Assembly: GCF_011170125.1 (NCBI RefSeq)
Contig: NZ_BLLN01000003.1
Span: 1,870,501 to 1,934,500, forward strand
Length of the DNA stretch: 64,000 bases
Direction: 5' to 3'
Source of the DNA: Streptomyces diastaticus subsp. diastaticus
GTDB taxonomy: Bacteria; Actinomycetota; Actinomycetes; Streptomycetales; Streptomycetaceae
Shown: piece after piece, positions 7,808 through 17,436 of the stretch
Layout of the letters: each line of letters begins with the position of its first letter
How positions within the stretch are numbered: position 1 is the first letter of the stretch
Translations under genes and position numbers: made by a program
The notes under the pieces: model-generated
Databases searched by the model: none
Told to the model about the DNA's origin: nothing
Seen by the model: the letters and a program-made list of their open reading frames with translations, nothing else

Positions 7808-8866
7808 ATGCCGGCTGGCGGACGCGTGACACTCAAGACAATCGCCGACTCGCTCGGGGTTTCCGTGAAGACCGTGTCGCGTGCCCTGGCGGGCAAGGAC
7901 TCGGTCGGCGAGGAGCTGCGCGCACGCATCCGCGCCGAGGCCGACCGGCTCGGCTACGTGCCCAACTCGATCGCCAGGTCACTGGTGTCCGGCTCGGCGA
8001 TGACGCTGGGCATGGTCATCACCCACCCGGCCAACCCGTTCTACTCACTGCTGATCAGCGCCGTCGAGGAGCGCTGCCGGGCGAACGGCTACTCGCTGCT
8101 GCTCATGGTCACCGAGGAGGACCTGGCCACGGAGCGGAACGCGGCCGAGGCACTCCTGCGGTGGGGCGTGGACGGTGCCGTGGTGATTCCCGTCCAGGAG
8201 GGCGCGGAGCACTGGCAGCGACTGCGGGACTCCGGGGTGCCGATCGTTCTGGTCAACCGTGGACTGGAGGGCTTCGCCTGCGATTTCGTCGGTGTCGACC
8301 ACGAGCGGGGGGCGTACGAAGCCGCCGGCCATCTGCTCGACTCCGGTGCTTCCAGCGTCCACCTGCTGGAGGAGGACGTGCCGTTCTCCTCGGCGGCCGA
8401 CCGGCGCGCGGGCTTCCGGCGCGCACTCACCGAACGCGGCCTCCCGGAGGACGACGCCGTCACCCTGGTGCCGCAGTCCGTGGAGGGGCGGCGCGTACTG
8501 CCGTGGGAGCCCGATGCCGCCTACCGGTGCGCCCAGCAGTTGGTGAGCAGGCTCGAACCGGGTGCGGCGGTACTGGCGGGCAGTGACTACTTCGCCCTTG
8601 GCCTGTACCGCGCACTGGCGGAGAAGGGCATCGACGTACCCGCCCACGTCGCGGTGATCGGTCACGGCGACATGCCCTTCGCCGCCTACCTCCGACCGGC
8701 GCTGGCCAGCGTCCGCCCGCCGGCCGACGAGATCGGAGCGCGCGCCGCGGACCTGCTGTTCGAGCGCATCCAGGGCTCGACGGCACCAGAAACGAGCATC
8801 TGGCTTCCGCCGGAGCTGAAGGTCCGCGCCTCGGCCGGTGGCCGGAACCCCCATGGATCGAACTGA
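7808..8866 (+). CDS. LacI-family transcriptional regulator
   Basis: 352 residues. The N-terminal HTH (TLKTIADSLGVSVKTVSRAL) and hinge helix (PNSIARSLVSG) are followed by a periplasmic-binding-protein-like effector domain (LGMVITHPANPFYSLLISAV to AVIGHGDMPFAAYLRP). It should be a dimeric repressor that releases DNA when a sugar or polyol binds. ATG 7808 with GGAAGGG upstream is preferred; a GTG at 7826 would also keep the HTH intact. A perfect palindromic operator precedes the gene. The FAD oxidoreductase gene starts 13 bp after its stop, so autoregulation of a catabolic operon is likely. Confidence 0.93.
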   Translation: MPAGGRVTLKTIADSLGVSVKTVSRALAGKDSVGEELRARIRAEADRLGYVPNSIARSLVSGSAMTLGMVITHPANPFYSLLISAVEERCRANGYSLLLMVTEEDLATERNAAEALLRWGVDGAVVIPVQEGAEHWQRLRDSGVPIVLVNRGLEGFACDFVGVDHERGAYEAAGHLLDSGASSVHLLEEDVPFSSAADRRAGFRRALTERGLPEDDAVTLVPQSVEGRRVLPWEPDAAYRCAQQLVSRLEPGAAVLAGSDYFALGLYRALAEKGIDVPAHVAVIGHGDMPFAAYLRPALASVRPPADEIGARAADLLFERIQGSTAPETSIWLPPELKVRASAGGRNPHGSN

Positions 8867-8879
8867 GAGGACCACGATC

Positions 8880-10304
8880 ATGCCGAATGCGGCGGAACGA
8901 CAGATGACGGTGTATGAACAGGGCCGGGAGATCCCGGTGGTGGCCGACGTGGATGTCCTGGTCGTCGGCGGCGGACCGGCCGGGGTGTGCGCCGCCGTCG
9001 CCGCGGCGCGGGCCGGGGCGAGCACCTTCCTCGTGGAGCGGCACGGCTTCCTCGGCGGCATGTGGACCGCGGGCATGGTCCTCACGCTCGCCGGATACAA
9101 CTCCTGGCTGCGGCCGTACCAGCGGTGCGTGGAGGGCGTCCCCGCGGAATGGCTGGCCCGCGCCGCGGAGCAGAACGGCGCGGTCGACGGCGACGGCTGG
9201 GTGCTGAACTCCGATCCGGAGGTCATGAAGCGCGTCGCCGACGAGATGATCGAGGCCGAGGGCATCGGCCTCCTGCTGCACAGCTGGGGCGCCCGCCCCA
9301 TCGTCGAGGACGGCGCCGTGCGGGGCGTGTACGTCGAGAACGTCGACGGCCGACGTGCCGTCCGGGCCTCGGTCACCGTGGACTGCACCGGCAACGGCGA
9401 CGTCGTGGCCGGCGCGGGCTCCGACTGGGTCAAGGGCAACACCCTGCAGCCCATGACCATGCCGTTCCGGGTGGGCAACGTGAGCCCGGACCCCGAACGC
9501 GAGCACAACGCGTCGGTGCGGATACCCATCGGCCCCGAGGCGACGCTGCTGAAGCAGCCGCTGCTGGGACGGTACGCCTCCACCCGCAGGGACATCGACC
9601 TGGACGTGGACGCCATGAGGGAGGCCAGGACCCGCGGTGAGCTGCCGCCGTTCGGCGGCCCGTGGTTCGGCGGCATGGAGAAGGACATCGCCTGGGTCAA
9701 CACCACCCGGGTGGTGGGCGACGCGTCCGACGCGGACGAACTCACCCGCGCGGAGATCACCGGCCGCAAGGACTCCGTCGTCCTCCTCGAAGCCCTGCGC
9801 GAGCACAGCCCCGCCTTCGCTGAGGGACGGCTGCTGCACACGAGCACCCAGATCGGCGTCCGCGAGACCCGGCGCCTCGTCGGCGCCTACACGCTCACCG
9901 GCGAGGACATACGCGCCAACACCCGGTTCGACGACAGCATCGCCGTCGGCTGCTGGCCGATCGACGTGCACCAGGCCGGCGACGTCGGCGTCCACGCCAT
10001 GTACGTACCGCTCCCGTACGAGATTCCCTACCGCACCCTGCTGCCGCAGAAGACCGACGGCCTGCTCGTGGCCGGCCGGTGCATCTCGGTGGACCGCGAG
10101 GCGCTCGGATCGGCACGGGTGGGTGCCACCTGCGCAGCCACCGGCCAGGCCGCCGGTGTGGCCGCCGCCCTCGCGGCGACCGGCAAGAAGCAGCCGCGGG
10201 AGCTGGACACCAATGAGATCAGGACAGCGATCCGCGACCAGGGCGGCCGCGTGACACCGCCGGCACACGCGGACTCGGCGGGAGGACCCGATGCGCGACT
10301 GTGA
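8880..10304 (+). CDS. FAD-dependent oxidoreductase (PF12831-type)
   Basis: 474 residues. The ADP-binding GxGxxG region is VDVLVVGGGPAGVCAAVAAA near residue 25, followed by FLVERHGFLGGMWTAGM, typical of the FAD_oxidored family. The second dinucleotide-binding part is VTVDCTGNGDVVAGAGSDW, and the C-terminal FAD contact is GLLVAGRCISVDREALGS. Members oxidise diverse small hydroxy compounds in the cytosol. ATG 8880 has GAGAGGA at 8865-8871 right after the LacI stop. The next gene starts inside its last 14 bases, so the two are co-translated. Confidence 0.88.
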   Translation: MPNAAERQMTVYEQGREIPVVADVDVLVVGGGPAGVCAAVAAARAGASTFLVERHGFLGGMWTAGMVLTLAGYNSWLRPYQRCVEGVPAEWLARAAEQNGAVDGDGWVLNSDPEVMKRVADEMIEAEGIGLLLHSWGARPIVEDGAVRGVYVENVDGRRAVRASVTVDCTGNGDVVAGAGSDWVKGNTLQPMTMPFRVGNVSPDPEREHNASVRIPIGPEATLLKQPLLGRYASTRRDIDLDVDAMREARTRGELPPFGGPWFGGMEKDIAWVNTTRVVGDASDADELTRAEITGRKDSVVLLEALREHSPAFAEGRLLHTSTQIGVRETRRLVGAYTLTGEDIRANTRFDDSIAVGCWPIDVHQAGDVGVHAMYVPLPYEIPYRTLLPQKTDGLLVAGRCISVDREALGSARVGATCAATGQAAGVAAALAATGKKQPRELDTNEIRTAIRDQGGRVTPPAHADSAGGPDARL

Positions 10305-11630
10305 CGAGGCGGAAGACCAGAGAATCAGCCCGCAGGCCCGCAAGGTGCTCGTGGCGGCGGGCATAGGGCACTTCATCGAGTGGTACGACGTCGGAACCTA
10401 CGGGCTGCTGGCCGCCTACCTCGCCGCGAACTTCTTCGTCTCCGACAATCCGACGGCCGGCCTGCTAGCCACTTTCGCCGTCTCCGCCGTCGGGTTCGTT
10501 CTCCGACCGCTCGGCGGCCTCTTCTTCGGGCCGCTCGGAGACCGCATCGGGCGGCAGCGCACTCTGGTCATCGTCGTCCTGCTCACGTCGGGCTCCACCT
10601 TCGCGATGGGCGCGCTGCCCACCTACGACAGCGTGGGCATCCTCGCGCCCGTGCTGCTGGTGATCGCCAGGATGCTGCAGGGCTTCGGGGCCGGCGGTGA
10701 GACGTCCAACGCGGTGGCCCTGCTCTTCGAGCACTCGCCGCGCACCCGCCGCGGGTACATGACCAGCTGGATGGACGGCATCGGTTTCGTCGCGTCCGTC
10801 GCAGGTTCCGCGCTCGCGCTCGTCCTGATCAACGTGCTCGGCGACGGGGCGATGACGGAGTGGGGCTGGCGCATCCCGTTCCTCCTCGCGCTTCCGCTCG
10901 GCCTGGTCGGTCTCTACCTCAGGGTCCAGTTGGCGGACTCCCCGGAGTTCCGCGAACTGGAGGCCGAGGGCGACGTCGCGGAATCGCCGACCAAGGAGGC
11001 GTTCCGCACCGGGTACAAGGCGATGCTGGTGCTCTGCGGCATTCTCCTCCTCAAGGCGATCGGGCACTGGGCGCTGGTCTCCTTCCTGCCGAGTTTCCTC
11101 AGCGGGGACCTCGGGTTCAGCAGTAGTGAGACCTTCACGACCACGACCATCGCCATCGGCATCACCGCGATCGCGGTACCCGTCATGGGCGCCGTCTCCG
11201 ACCGCGTGGGCCGCAAGCCCATGCTCATCGCGGCAGCGCGGGCTTCGTCGTGTGCAGTTGGCCGGCGTTCTACCTCATGTCGCTCGGCAACCTCGTGGCG
11301 GCCATCAGCGCCATGTTGCTGCTCGGCCTCCTGATCGCCGTGTTCGACGGTGCGCTGAGCGCGATGATGGCCGAGCAGTTCCCCGCCCGGATCCGCAGTG
11401 GCGCGATGGCCATTCCCTACAACCTGGTGGTCTCGGCGTTCGGCGGCACGGTGCCCTACGTGGCCACATGGATGGTCGCCAGCACCGGCAGCAAGCTCGC
11501 CCCGTCCTTCTACGTGATGTTCCTGGCCGCCGTCACCCTGGTCGTCGCGATCACCGCGATCCGCGAAACCGCTCCTCGGAGGACCCGGGCCGCCGGGGGC
11601 CGGGACCCCGAACCGACGCGGCAGCCGTAG
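10291..11630 (+). pseudogene. MHS-type MFS transporter interrupted by a -1 frameshift
   Basis: The first frame (10291-about 11238) encodes the N-terminal two thirds of a metabolite:H+ symporter-like protein: GHFIEWYDVGTYGLLAAYL (first membrane helix), GPLGDRIGRQRTLVIVV (loop 2-3 signature), ARMLQGFGAGGETSNA and DRVGRKPMLIAAA. At about 11233-11241 the protein continues in another frame (GFVVCSWPAFYLMSLGNLVA to ETAPRR), ending at TAG 11628-11630. The break is explained by loss of one G in GCGGCAGCGCGGGC; with one G restored the protein would be about 446 residues with 12 helices. ATG 10291 has GGAGG at 10281-10285 and overlaps the upstream gene. It may be a true pseudogene or a sequencing error. 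Confidence 0.85.
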
Positions 11631-11695
11631 TCAGCGGACGGAGCCGGTCCCCGTCGCCGTCCCGAGCAGGCCGGCGGCACCCCGGGCCAAGGACG

Positions 11696-11744
11696 GCGCA
11701 CAGGCCCGGGGCGGCCCGACGGGCGGAGCCCCGGGCCTGTGCGC
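11696..11744. terminator. 17-bp perfect hairpin terminator
   Basis: 11696-11712 (GCGCACAGGCCCGGGGC) pairs perfectly with 11728-11744 around a 15-nt loop. It lies 65 bp after the transporter stop and separates the LacI-led unit from the alcohol dehydrogenase gene, which therefore probably has its own promoter in 11745-11969. Confidence 0.8.
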
Positions 11745-11969
11745 GTCGTGCCGACGGTCCACCGCGGCCGTACGCAGGCGACCCTGTACGCACCGCCTCC
11801 CGCCCAGCGATCCCGGCTGCGGGAGGCGGCGCGGCGGCCACGGTCCACGCCCACCACCGGACGACCCGGTCAACCCCTTCACGACCGCCAGCCCCGCCCC
11901 GACCCGCTCCGCCCCGACCTGCTCCGCCCCCCACGCGAAGCCACGCCACACCGAAAGGAACCCACCAGC

Positions 11970-13004
11970 ATGTACCGACCGAACCGCCGTGTGCTCGTCC
12001 GGTCCATCGACGACATCAGCCTCGAAGAGGTGCCCACTCCTCAGCCTGGCGACCGCGAACTTCTGGTCCGCAGCACGGTCATCGGGGTGTGCGGGTCCGA
12101 CACGCACGCCGCTCTCGGGCACCACCCCTTCATCGGCCTGCCCTACCGGCCCGGACACGAGGTGGTCGGCGTGGTCGTCGCCGCCGGCCGGGGTGCCGAG
12201 GACTTCACCCCGGGCACCCGCGTGATCATCGAGCCCAACCTGTACTGCGGCGAGTGCGACCAGTGCCGCTCCGGCCGCTACAACATCTGCCGGCACCTGC
12301 GGGTGTTCGGCTGCCAGACTCCCGGCGGCATGGCCGACCTGTTCACCATCGACGCCGGCCGCGTCCACCGTGTGCCCGAGACGATGTCCGACCTCCAAGC
12401 GGCCCTGGTCGAACCGCTCGCCACGCCCGTGCACGCCGTCGCCAAGGCCGGTGACCTCACGGGGCGTGCGGTGGCCGTCCTCGGCGCCGGGCCCATCGGG
12501 CTGCTCGTCCTGGCCGCCGCCCGGCACGCCGGCGCCGCGCGGATCGTGGTCACCGACCTGCTGGACACCAAGCGGGAGCGGGCCGTCCGGCTCGGTGCCA
12601 CCGACGCGCTCCCGGCCGACGCGGACGACCTGGTCGCACAGGCCCAGGCGGTCCTCGGTGGTCCGGCCGACGTGGTCTTCGACTGCGTCGCCCGCGAGCA
12701 GTCCATGGCGCAGGCCACCGACCTCGTGGCCAAGGGAGGCCGGATCATCGTTGTCGGCGTCGGAGCCGCCGGGACCACCCCGGTGCGGCTGGACCTCGTC
12801 CAGGACCGTGAGATCCGCATCGAGGGGACTCTCATGTACACCGCTGACGACTACCGCGGAGCCATCGACCTGATCACCTCCGGCGCCGTCGACGCCGAGG
12901 CGCTCGTCACCGCCACCTACCCGCTGGAGGAAGCGGCTGAGGCGTTCGCCGCCTCGCTCCGACCGGAACACGTGAAGGTGCTCATCACCGCCGCCGCACC
13001 GTGA
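11970..13004 (+). CDS. Zinc-dependent alcohol/polyol dehydrogenase (medium-chain)
   Basis: 344 residues, sorbitol/threonine-dehydrogenase-like. Catalytic zinc ligands are C41 (GVCGSD) and H63-E64 (GHEVVG). The structural zinc Cys cluster is CGECDQCRSGRYNIC. The Rossmann motif AVAVLGAGPIGLLVLAAA is followed by VVTDLLDTKRERA. ATG 11970 has AAAGGAA at 11954-11960. A PfkB sugar kinase gene with an almost identical leader (GTGAAAGGAACCC versus CCGAAAGGAACCC) follows, so the pair probably oxidises a polyol to a ketose and then phosphorylates it. The LacI gene upstream is a likely controller. Confidence 0.92.
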   Translation: MYRPNRRVLVRSIDDISLEEVPTPQPGDRELLVRSTVIGVCGSDTHAALGHHPFIGLPYRPGHEVVGVVVAAGRGAEDFTPGTRVIIEPNLYCGECDQCRSGRYNICRHLRVFGCQTPGGMADLFTIDAGRVHRVPETMSDLQAALVEPLATPVHAVAKAGDLTGRAVAVLGAGPIGLLVLAAARHAGAARIVVTDLLDTKRERAVRLGATDALPADADDLVAQAQAVLGGPADVVFDCVAREQSMAQATDLVAKGGRIIVVGVGAAGTTPVRLDLVQDREIRIEGTLMYTADDYRGAIDLITSGAVDAEALVTATYPLEEAAEAFAASLRPEHVKVLITAAAP

Positions 13005-13170
13005 GGGCCGTCCGCACCTCGACGCCCGCGCGAAGAGGGCAAGCCGGCTCGGCCCGGCGCGGGCCAGCACCGCACGGCTCCGCCGGAACCGGCCGTGGGC
13101 TGCGTCTCGCGCCAACGCGCCGCGCCCCCGGGGGAGTTCCGCTCCTCGCCAACCGTGAAAGGAACCCGCA

Positions 13171-14115
13171 GTGATCGCTGTCGCCGGTGAGGCACTGATC
13201 GACCTGGTGCCCGAGACCGTCGGAGACACCTCGGCGCCGCTACTGCCCGTCCGGGGCGGTGGGCCCTACAACACGGCCGTCGCGCTGGCCCGCCTCGGTT
13301 CCGCCACCGCCTTCTGCTCGCGGATCTCGACGGACGCCTTCGGCGCGATGCGGGCCGACCGCCTGCGGGAGGAGAAGGTCGACCTCGCCCTGGTGCAGCG
13401 GGGGCCGGAGCCGACCACACTGGCCGTGGCCTCGGTCGGAAGCAGCGGCTCGGCCGAGTACGCCTTCTACTGCCAAGGCACCGCCGACCGCTTGTTCACG
13501 GTGCCGGGGGCCCTTCCCGACGGGATCAGGGCGGTGTCGTTCGGTACCTGCTCGCTGGTGCTGGAGCCCGGAGCGAGCGCGTACGAGGCGCTCATGCACC
13601 GGGAGGCACGGCTCGGACGGTTCGTCGCTCTGGACCCCAACATCCGGGCGGGCCTCATCCCGGACCCGGACGCCTACCGGGCGCGTTTCCGCCGTCTCTT
13701 GCCGTCGGTCTCGCTGGTCAAGCTCAGCGACGAGGACGCGCGATGGCTCGGGGGCGACATCGCGGGCTGGTTGGAGGCCGGCCCGTCCGCCGTCGTGGTC
13801 ACCCGGGGCGAGGCCGGCCTGACGGTCCACACGCGCACCGGCGGCGCGTACTCGGTGCCCGGCGAGCCCGTCCGGGTCGTCGACACCATCGGCGCGGGTG
13901 ACACCGTCAACGCGGCCCTCCTGCACACCCTGGCCGAACGGGAGCTGCTGTCCGCCGACGCCCTGGCCGGACTGTCCGCCGACACCTGGCGGCAGATCCT
14001 CGGCTTCGCCGCCCGCGCCGCCGCGATCACGTGCACCCGCGCGGGCGCCGAACCGCCCTTCGCCCGCGAACTGCCGCCCCCGGCACCCGCCGAGCAGGTG
14101 GGCCCGGCACACTGA
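13171..14115 (+). CDS. PfkB-family carbohydrate kinase (fructokinase-like)
   Basis: 314 residues, ribokinase fold. Signature 1 is the Gly-rich RGGGPYNTAVALARLG near residue 30. Signature 2 is VVDTIGAGDTVNAALL near residue 240, with the catalytic base Asp in GAGD. The sugar-binding N-terminus IAVAGEALIDLVPE is typical of fructokinases. It uses ATP to phosphorylate a ketose in the cytosol. GTG 13171 has AAAGGAA at 13158-13164. It lies 166 bp behind the zinc dehydrogenase. The exact sugar is unknown. Confidence 0.92.
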   Translation: MIAVAGEALIDLVPETVGDTSAPLLPVRGGGPYNTAVALARLGSATAFCSRISTDAFGAMRADRLREEKVDLALVQRGPEPTTLAVASVGSSGSAEYAFYCQGTADRLFTVPGALPDGIRAVSFGTCSLVLEPGASAYEALMHREARLGRFVALDPNIRAGLIPDPDAYRARFRRLLPSVSLVKLSDEDARWLGGDIAGWLEAGPSAVVVTRGEAGLTVHTRTGGAYSVPGEPVRVVDTIGAGDTVNAALLHTLAERELLSADALAGLSADTWRQILGFAARAAAITCTRAGAEPPFARELPPPAPAEQVGPAH

Positions 14116-14297
14116 ACCTTCTCCCGCCTCACGCTGAACGGTCGCGATGCCGATGCCGAACCTCGTGGCGAGCCGGGCGCAGGTGCCACGGACGCCGCTC
14201 GTGATCGCGCACGAGCTCCGCGCTACTTCCTGGGCGTGCTCGACCGTGGTGATGCCGGTTCCCCGTCACCTGCGCGTAGTCGGCGAAGGGGCGGGAT

Positions 14298-14900
14298 TCA
14301 CCCGCGGGAGCGGGACAGAGCCGCCGTCTCGCGGGAATCGCAGAAGGCGAAGATGAGCGGCCCCAGCAGTGCTGCGCCCGCACTCGCGGCGAGCACCGCA
14401 CCGGGCCGGAACCATGCCGGGAGTTCGGCGAACAGACCGCCGGCGGTGGACACCAGGACGATGAGGCTCACGACGGTCAGCAGGATGCCTGCCACCGAGA
14501 CGAGCGCACTGCACTGAGCGAGAAGTCTCCATGCCCGCGCACGTCCCGCCCTGGGACCCTCAAGACCGGCTCGACACCGTTGCAGGGTTCTTCCGACCTC
14601 GACCGGCCACCGGACGACGCGCACGTCGTCCATGTCGTCGGGGTCGTGCGTGCGGTGCCGGATGCCGACGGCCCGTCCGACCAGGCCGCGTCCACTGCCG
14701 GGTAACGGCAGCGGGCAGGTCACCCTCCGGCGGAGAACGCCGTGCCCGTGCACGTCAGCGCCGATGATGAGCATGTCGGGGCCTTGGACCTTGCTGGGGC
14801 CGTCTTCGATCGCTTCCTCGATCACACCGACGGCGAGGTGCCCTTCGGTGAAGGGTTCCCGTGGCGGGCGGGCCAGGCCACCAGGGCCTTTGAAGGTCAT
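14298..14900 (-). CDS. Small membrane protein of unknown function (paralogue of the gene upstream)
   Basis: 200 residues. The N-terminal soluble half carries IRHRTHDPDDMDDVRVVRWP, which closely parallels the FRHNTFDPDDEHDVLFDGWP of the gene just upstream. Two hydrophobic helices near the C-terminus (VSVAGILLTVVSLIVLVS and AVLAASAGAALLGPLIF) predict membrane anchoring. ATG 14900 overlaps the upstream stop as ATGA. It is the last of three coupled genes. No function can be assigned. Confidence 0.75.
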   Translation of the reverse strand: MTFKGPGGLARPPREPFTEGHLAVGVIEEAIEDGPSKVQGPDMLIIGADVHGHGVLRRRVTCPLPLPGSGRGLVGRAVGIRHRTHDPDDMDDVRVVRWPVEVGRTLQRCRAGLEGPRAGRARAWRLLAQCSALVSVAGILLTVVSLIVLVSTAGGLFAELPAWFRPGAVLAASAGAALLGPLIFAFCDSRETAALSRSRG

Positions 14901-15472
14901 CGGCGGCTCTCGGTCCAGTCCTCGGGCCACCCGTCGAAGAGCACGTCGTGCTCGTCGTCGGGGTCGAACGTGTTGTGGCGGAAGCAGACCGCCCGCCCGG
15001 CCCACCGATCGTCCGGCCCCGACGAATCCCCCGACCCCCAGTCGATGGTCCGCCGAAGCGCGGGCCGTCCCGGAAGCTCGGCGCTGACGAGGAGGTGGTA
15101 GGCCGGGTTCCCGTCGATGTCGGTCTCGGGCAGCTCGACCACCTCTCCGATGACGCCCACGGTGCGACGTCCGTCGGCGAACCGGGCTTCCACGAGCCGG
15201 GAGTTGGTCCACACGTCGAGGCCGGTCCCGATGAGCAGCACTCCCAGGCCGGATCCGTACAGCCAGGCGAAGACGTCGAACCGTTCGACGCCGGCGATCC
15301 AGAACCAGAGGGCGAGCCCGATACCGGCCGGGACCGCCGCGGCGAACGCCACCGCACCGACCGACAGGATCCACCGGGAGAGGTCCTCCAGCCGCGCCCA
15401 CCGGCGGATCCGTGCCCGGGTCTGCGGCGTCCTCGCCCGGCTCATCCACTCCTCGGGCCGCCCATGCGTCAC
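14897..15472 (-). CDS. Membrane protein of unknown function
   Basis: 191 residues. Two N-terminal membrane segments (WILSVGAVAFAAAVPAGIGL and a second near VFAWLYGSGLGVLLIGTGLD) precede a soluble part with GVIGEVVELPETDIDGNPAY and the FRHNTFDPDDEHDVLFDGWP motif shared with the downstream gene. The GTG start at 15472 overlaps the upstream stop as GTGA. The domain plan (two helices, then an extracytoplasmic or cytoplasmic beta domain with a 'dpddp' loop) resembles DUF3592-like proteins, but this is only an impression. Confidence 0.75.
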   Translation of the reverse strand: MTHGRPEEWMSRARTPQTRARIRRWARLEDLSRWILSVGAVAFAAAVPAGIGLALWFWIAGVERFDVFAWLYGSGLGVLLIGTGLDVWTNSRLVEARFADGRRTVGVIGEVVELPETDIDGNPAYHLLVSAELPGRPALRRTIDWGSGDSSGPDDRWAGRAVCFRHNTFDPDDEHDVLFDGWPEDWTESRR

Positions 15473-16131
15473 GACGCCGCCGCCTTCCTCGCGTGGCGGT
15501 CGTCGGCGAAGCGGCGCAGCAGCAGGTCCGACCCCGGCCCCGGCCTTTGATGCAGCACGTAGGTGCCGAGGTCGTATCCGGTACGGACGACGTCCTCGTG
15601 GGCTTCGGTGAGGATGACCCGGGTCCGGTGGTCGTTGTTCAGCTCGGCCGGGTCCTCGAACGCGTACACGTCCCAGACCGAGCCGACCGCGAAGCGCGCC
15701 AGGCTCTCCGCGGCGACGATGTCGGCGATCGTCGTGCCGACCTGGACGCCGTCGATGTCGACGCGGGCTTCGATGAGATCGAAGGCGGGCACGTCGCTGT
15801 CGGAGTCGGGATCCACCGCGAAGTGGACGCGCCCGGTGACGGTGGCTCGCCGTGGAGTCCGGTCGAGCGCGGGGAGTGTCCCGCGCCAGCCCCTCGTCAC
15901 CAACAGGGGCACGGCGAAGCAGCAGGCGAGGACCGCGACGATCGACCGCTCCGCCCCGGAGGCCGCCGGCTCCCGGACGAACCCGAAGAGCAGCCAGGCG
16001 ACCAGCACGGCGACCACGACCCACGTGGCCCGCACCAGCGAGCGCTCGGAGCCCAGACGGTCTTCGGGCTGCGGGTGCACGGGCACACCACCGGTTTCCG
16101 GCTCATGACCGGGCGGACGCTCATCGCTCAA
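15469..16131 (-). CDS. Membrane protein of unknown function
   Basis: 220 residues, first gene of a three-gene coupled unit. Two hydrophobic helices (VRATWVVVAVLVAWLLFGFV and SIVAVLACCFAVPLLV) are followed by a soluble domain that begins ATVTGRVHFAVDPDSDSDVP and ends with basic residues. The start is TTG at 16131, with GAAGGAGG about 9 bases upstream; no better start fits. The three genes probably form one complex or share one process. There are no recognisable catalytic motifs. Confidence 0.7.
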   Translation of the reverse strand: MSDERPPGHEPETGGVPVHPQPEDRLGSERSLVRATWVVVAVLVAWLLFGFVREPAASGAERSIVAVLACCFAVPLLVTRGWRGTLPALDRTPRRATVTGRVHFAVDPDSDSDVPAFDLIEARVDIDGVQVGTTIADIVAAESLARFAVGSVWDVYAFEDPAELNNDHRTRVILTEAHEDVVRTGYDLGTYVLHQRPGPGSDLLLRRFADDRHARKAAAS

Positions 16132-16407
16132 CGCAGTGAGCCTCCTTCGCTCGTCATCGCGCAGGAACGGTGCCCCCGAGCCGGTCGTGAGCGGCCGACG
16201 AGACCGTGAGGCCCCTGGCGAGCGTTGTCGACGGACGTCGGAAGTGCCTGGTCGCCCCGCTGCGGTCCGGTCTGCGATCTCTGCCTGCTCGGTTCCACCC
16301 AGTCGGCCCCTCGTCCTTCAGAGAGTGGCCGGACCGGCGCGCGGCGTCAAGGGCCAACAGAACCCGGGCCCTCGGCAAAGAGGTTGACACAAGCGGCCGG
16401 GCACTTC

Positions 16408-17331
16408 TCATGCCACCTTGACGACGACCTTGCCCGAGGTGTGACCGGTCTCGACGGTGGCCAGGGCGGCCGGGGCGTCGGAGAGCGGATGGACCGCGGT
16501 GATGACGGGGGTGAGGAGTCCGTCGAGGGCCAGCCGGGCCGACCGCTGAAGGTTCTCGCGGTCGACGCGACGCTCGACGAAACGCCCACCGAGATCGGGC
16601 ACGGACCTGTCGCCCACGGCGATGACGTTGCGGGGATCCCGGGCCAGCGGAGCGACCGTCCGCAGCGAGGTGCCTCCGGCCAGGTCGACGATCCCGTCGA
16701 AGCCGTCCGGAAGCAGCGCGCGTGCCGTGCCGACGACGTCCTCGGCGGTGTAGTCGACGAACCGCACCCCGATGGACTCGGCGTGCTCGCGTTTGGCGGT
16801 GCTCCCGGTGCCGATCACCCGCAGCTCACGCCCGAGGGCCAGTTGGGCGACGGCGAGGCCGACCCCGCCCCCGACTCCGTTGACCAGGACCGTGGCGCCG
16901 GCCGGGAGGCTGAGCTGGTCGAGCACGTCCACCGCGGTCGTCCCGGCCACTGGCAGGGTCGCCGCCACGGTGGCGGACAGCCCCTCAGGGATGCGTGCGG
17001 TGTTCGGCGCGGACAGCACCGTCGTCTCGGCGTAGGTGCCGCCGCCGGTGAGTGCGAAGCCGAAGACCGCGTCACCCACCTCCAGCCCGTCGACGCCCTC
17101 GCCCCGCGCGAGAACGGTTCCGGCCGCCTCCATGCCCAGTACACGGGGAAACGGACGCCCGCCGTCGAGACCGTCGACCAGCCCCGAGCGCAGAAGGTGG
17201 TCGAGGGGATTCACGCCGGCGACGCCGACTCGGATCAGCACCTCGTCGCGACCGGGGACCGGGTCGGGACGATCGAAGAACTCCTGCACCTCGGGTCCGC
17301 CATACCTGCCGAAACCCCATGCCTTTCCCAT
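16408..17331 (-). CDS. NADP-dependent quinone-oxidoreductase-like (zinc-free MDR) protein
   Basis: 307 residues. The N-terminus is MGKAWGFGRYGGPEV, then PDPVPGRDEVLIRVGVAGVN. The cofactor-binding region is VNGVGGGVGLAVAQLA (residues about 145-160) and ELRVIGTGSTAKREHAESIG. Zinc-ligand Cys residues are absent, as in quinone oxidoreductases. It should reduce quinones or enones with NADPH in the cytosol. ATG 17331 is preferred over upstream in-frame starts because the family fold begins there. A MerR regulator lies 105 bp upstream on the same strand and may control it. Confidence 0.9.
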   Translation of the reverse strand: MGKAWGFGRYGGPEVQEFFDRPDPVPGRDEVLIRVGVAGVNPLDHLLRSGLVDGLDGGRPFPRVLGMEAAGTVLARGEGVDGLEVGDAVFGFALTGGGTYAETTVLSAPNTARIPEGLSATVAATLPVAGTTAVDVLDQLSLPAGATVLVNGVGGGVGLAVAQLALGRELRVIGTGSTAKREHAESIGVRFVDYTAEDVVGTARALLPDGFDGIVDLAGGTSLRTVAPLARDPRNVIAVGDRSVPDLGGRFVERRVDRENLQRSARLALDGLLTPVITAVHPLSDAPAALATVETGHTSGKVVVKVA

Positions 17332-17436
17332 CTTCCGCCGCCTCTCGTGTGACCGGCCCGGTGTTTCCGGGCACAGGTGCATCCTCACCGCTGACATCGA
17401 TGTGAGGGGCAAGGGGAAGAGACGCAGGTCACAGCG

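Noticed and set aside
14131..14260. Minus-strand stretch reading GTCARLATRFGIGIATV, reminiscent of a transposase helix-turn-helix
   Set aside because: Too short, with no start, no catalytic region and no inverted repeats; cannot support an insertion-sequence remnant.
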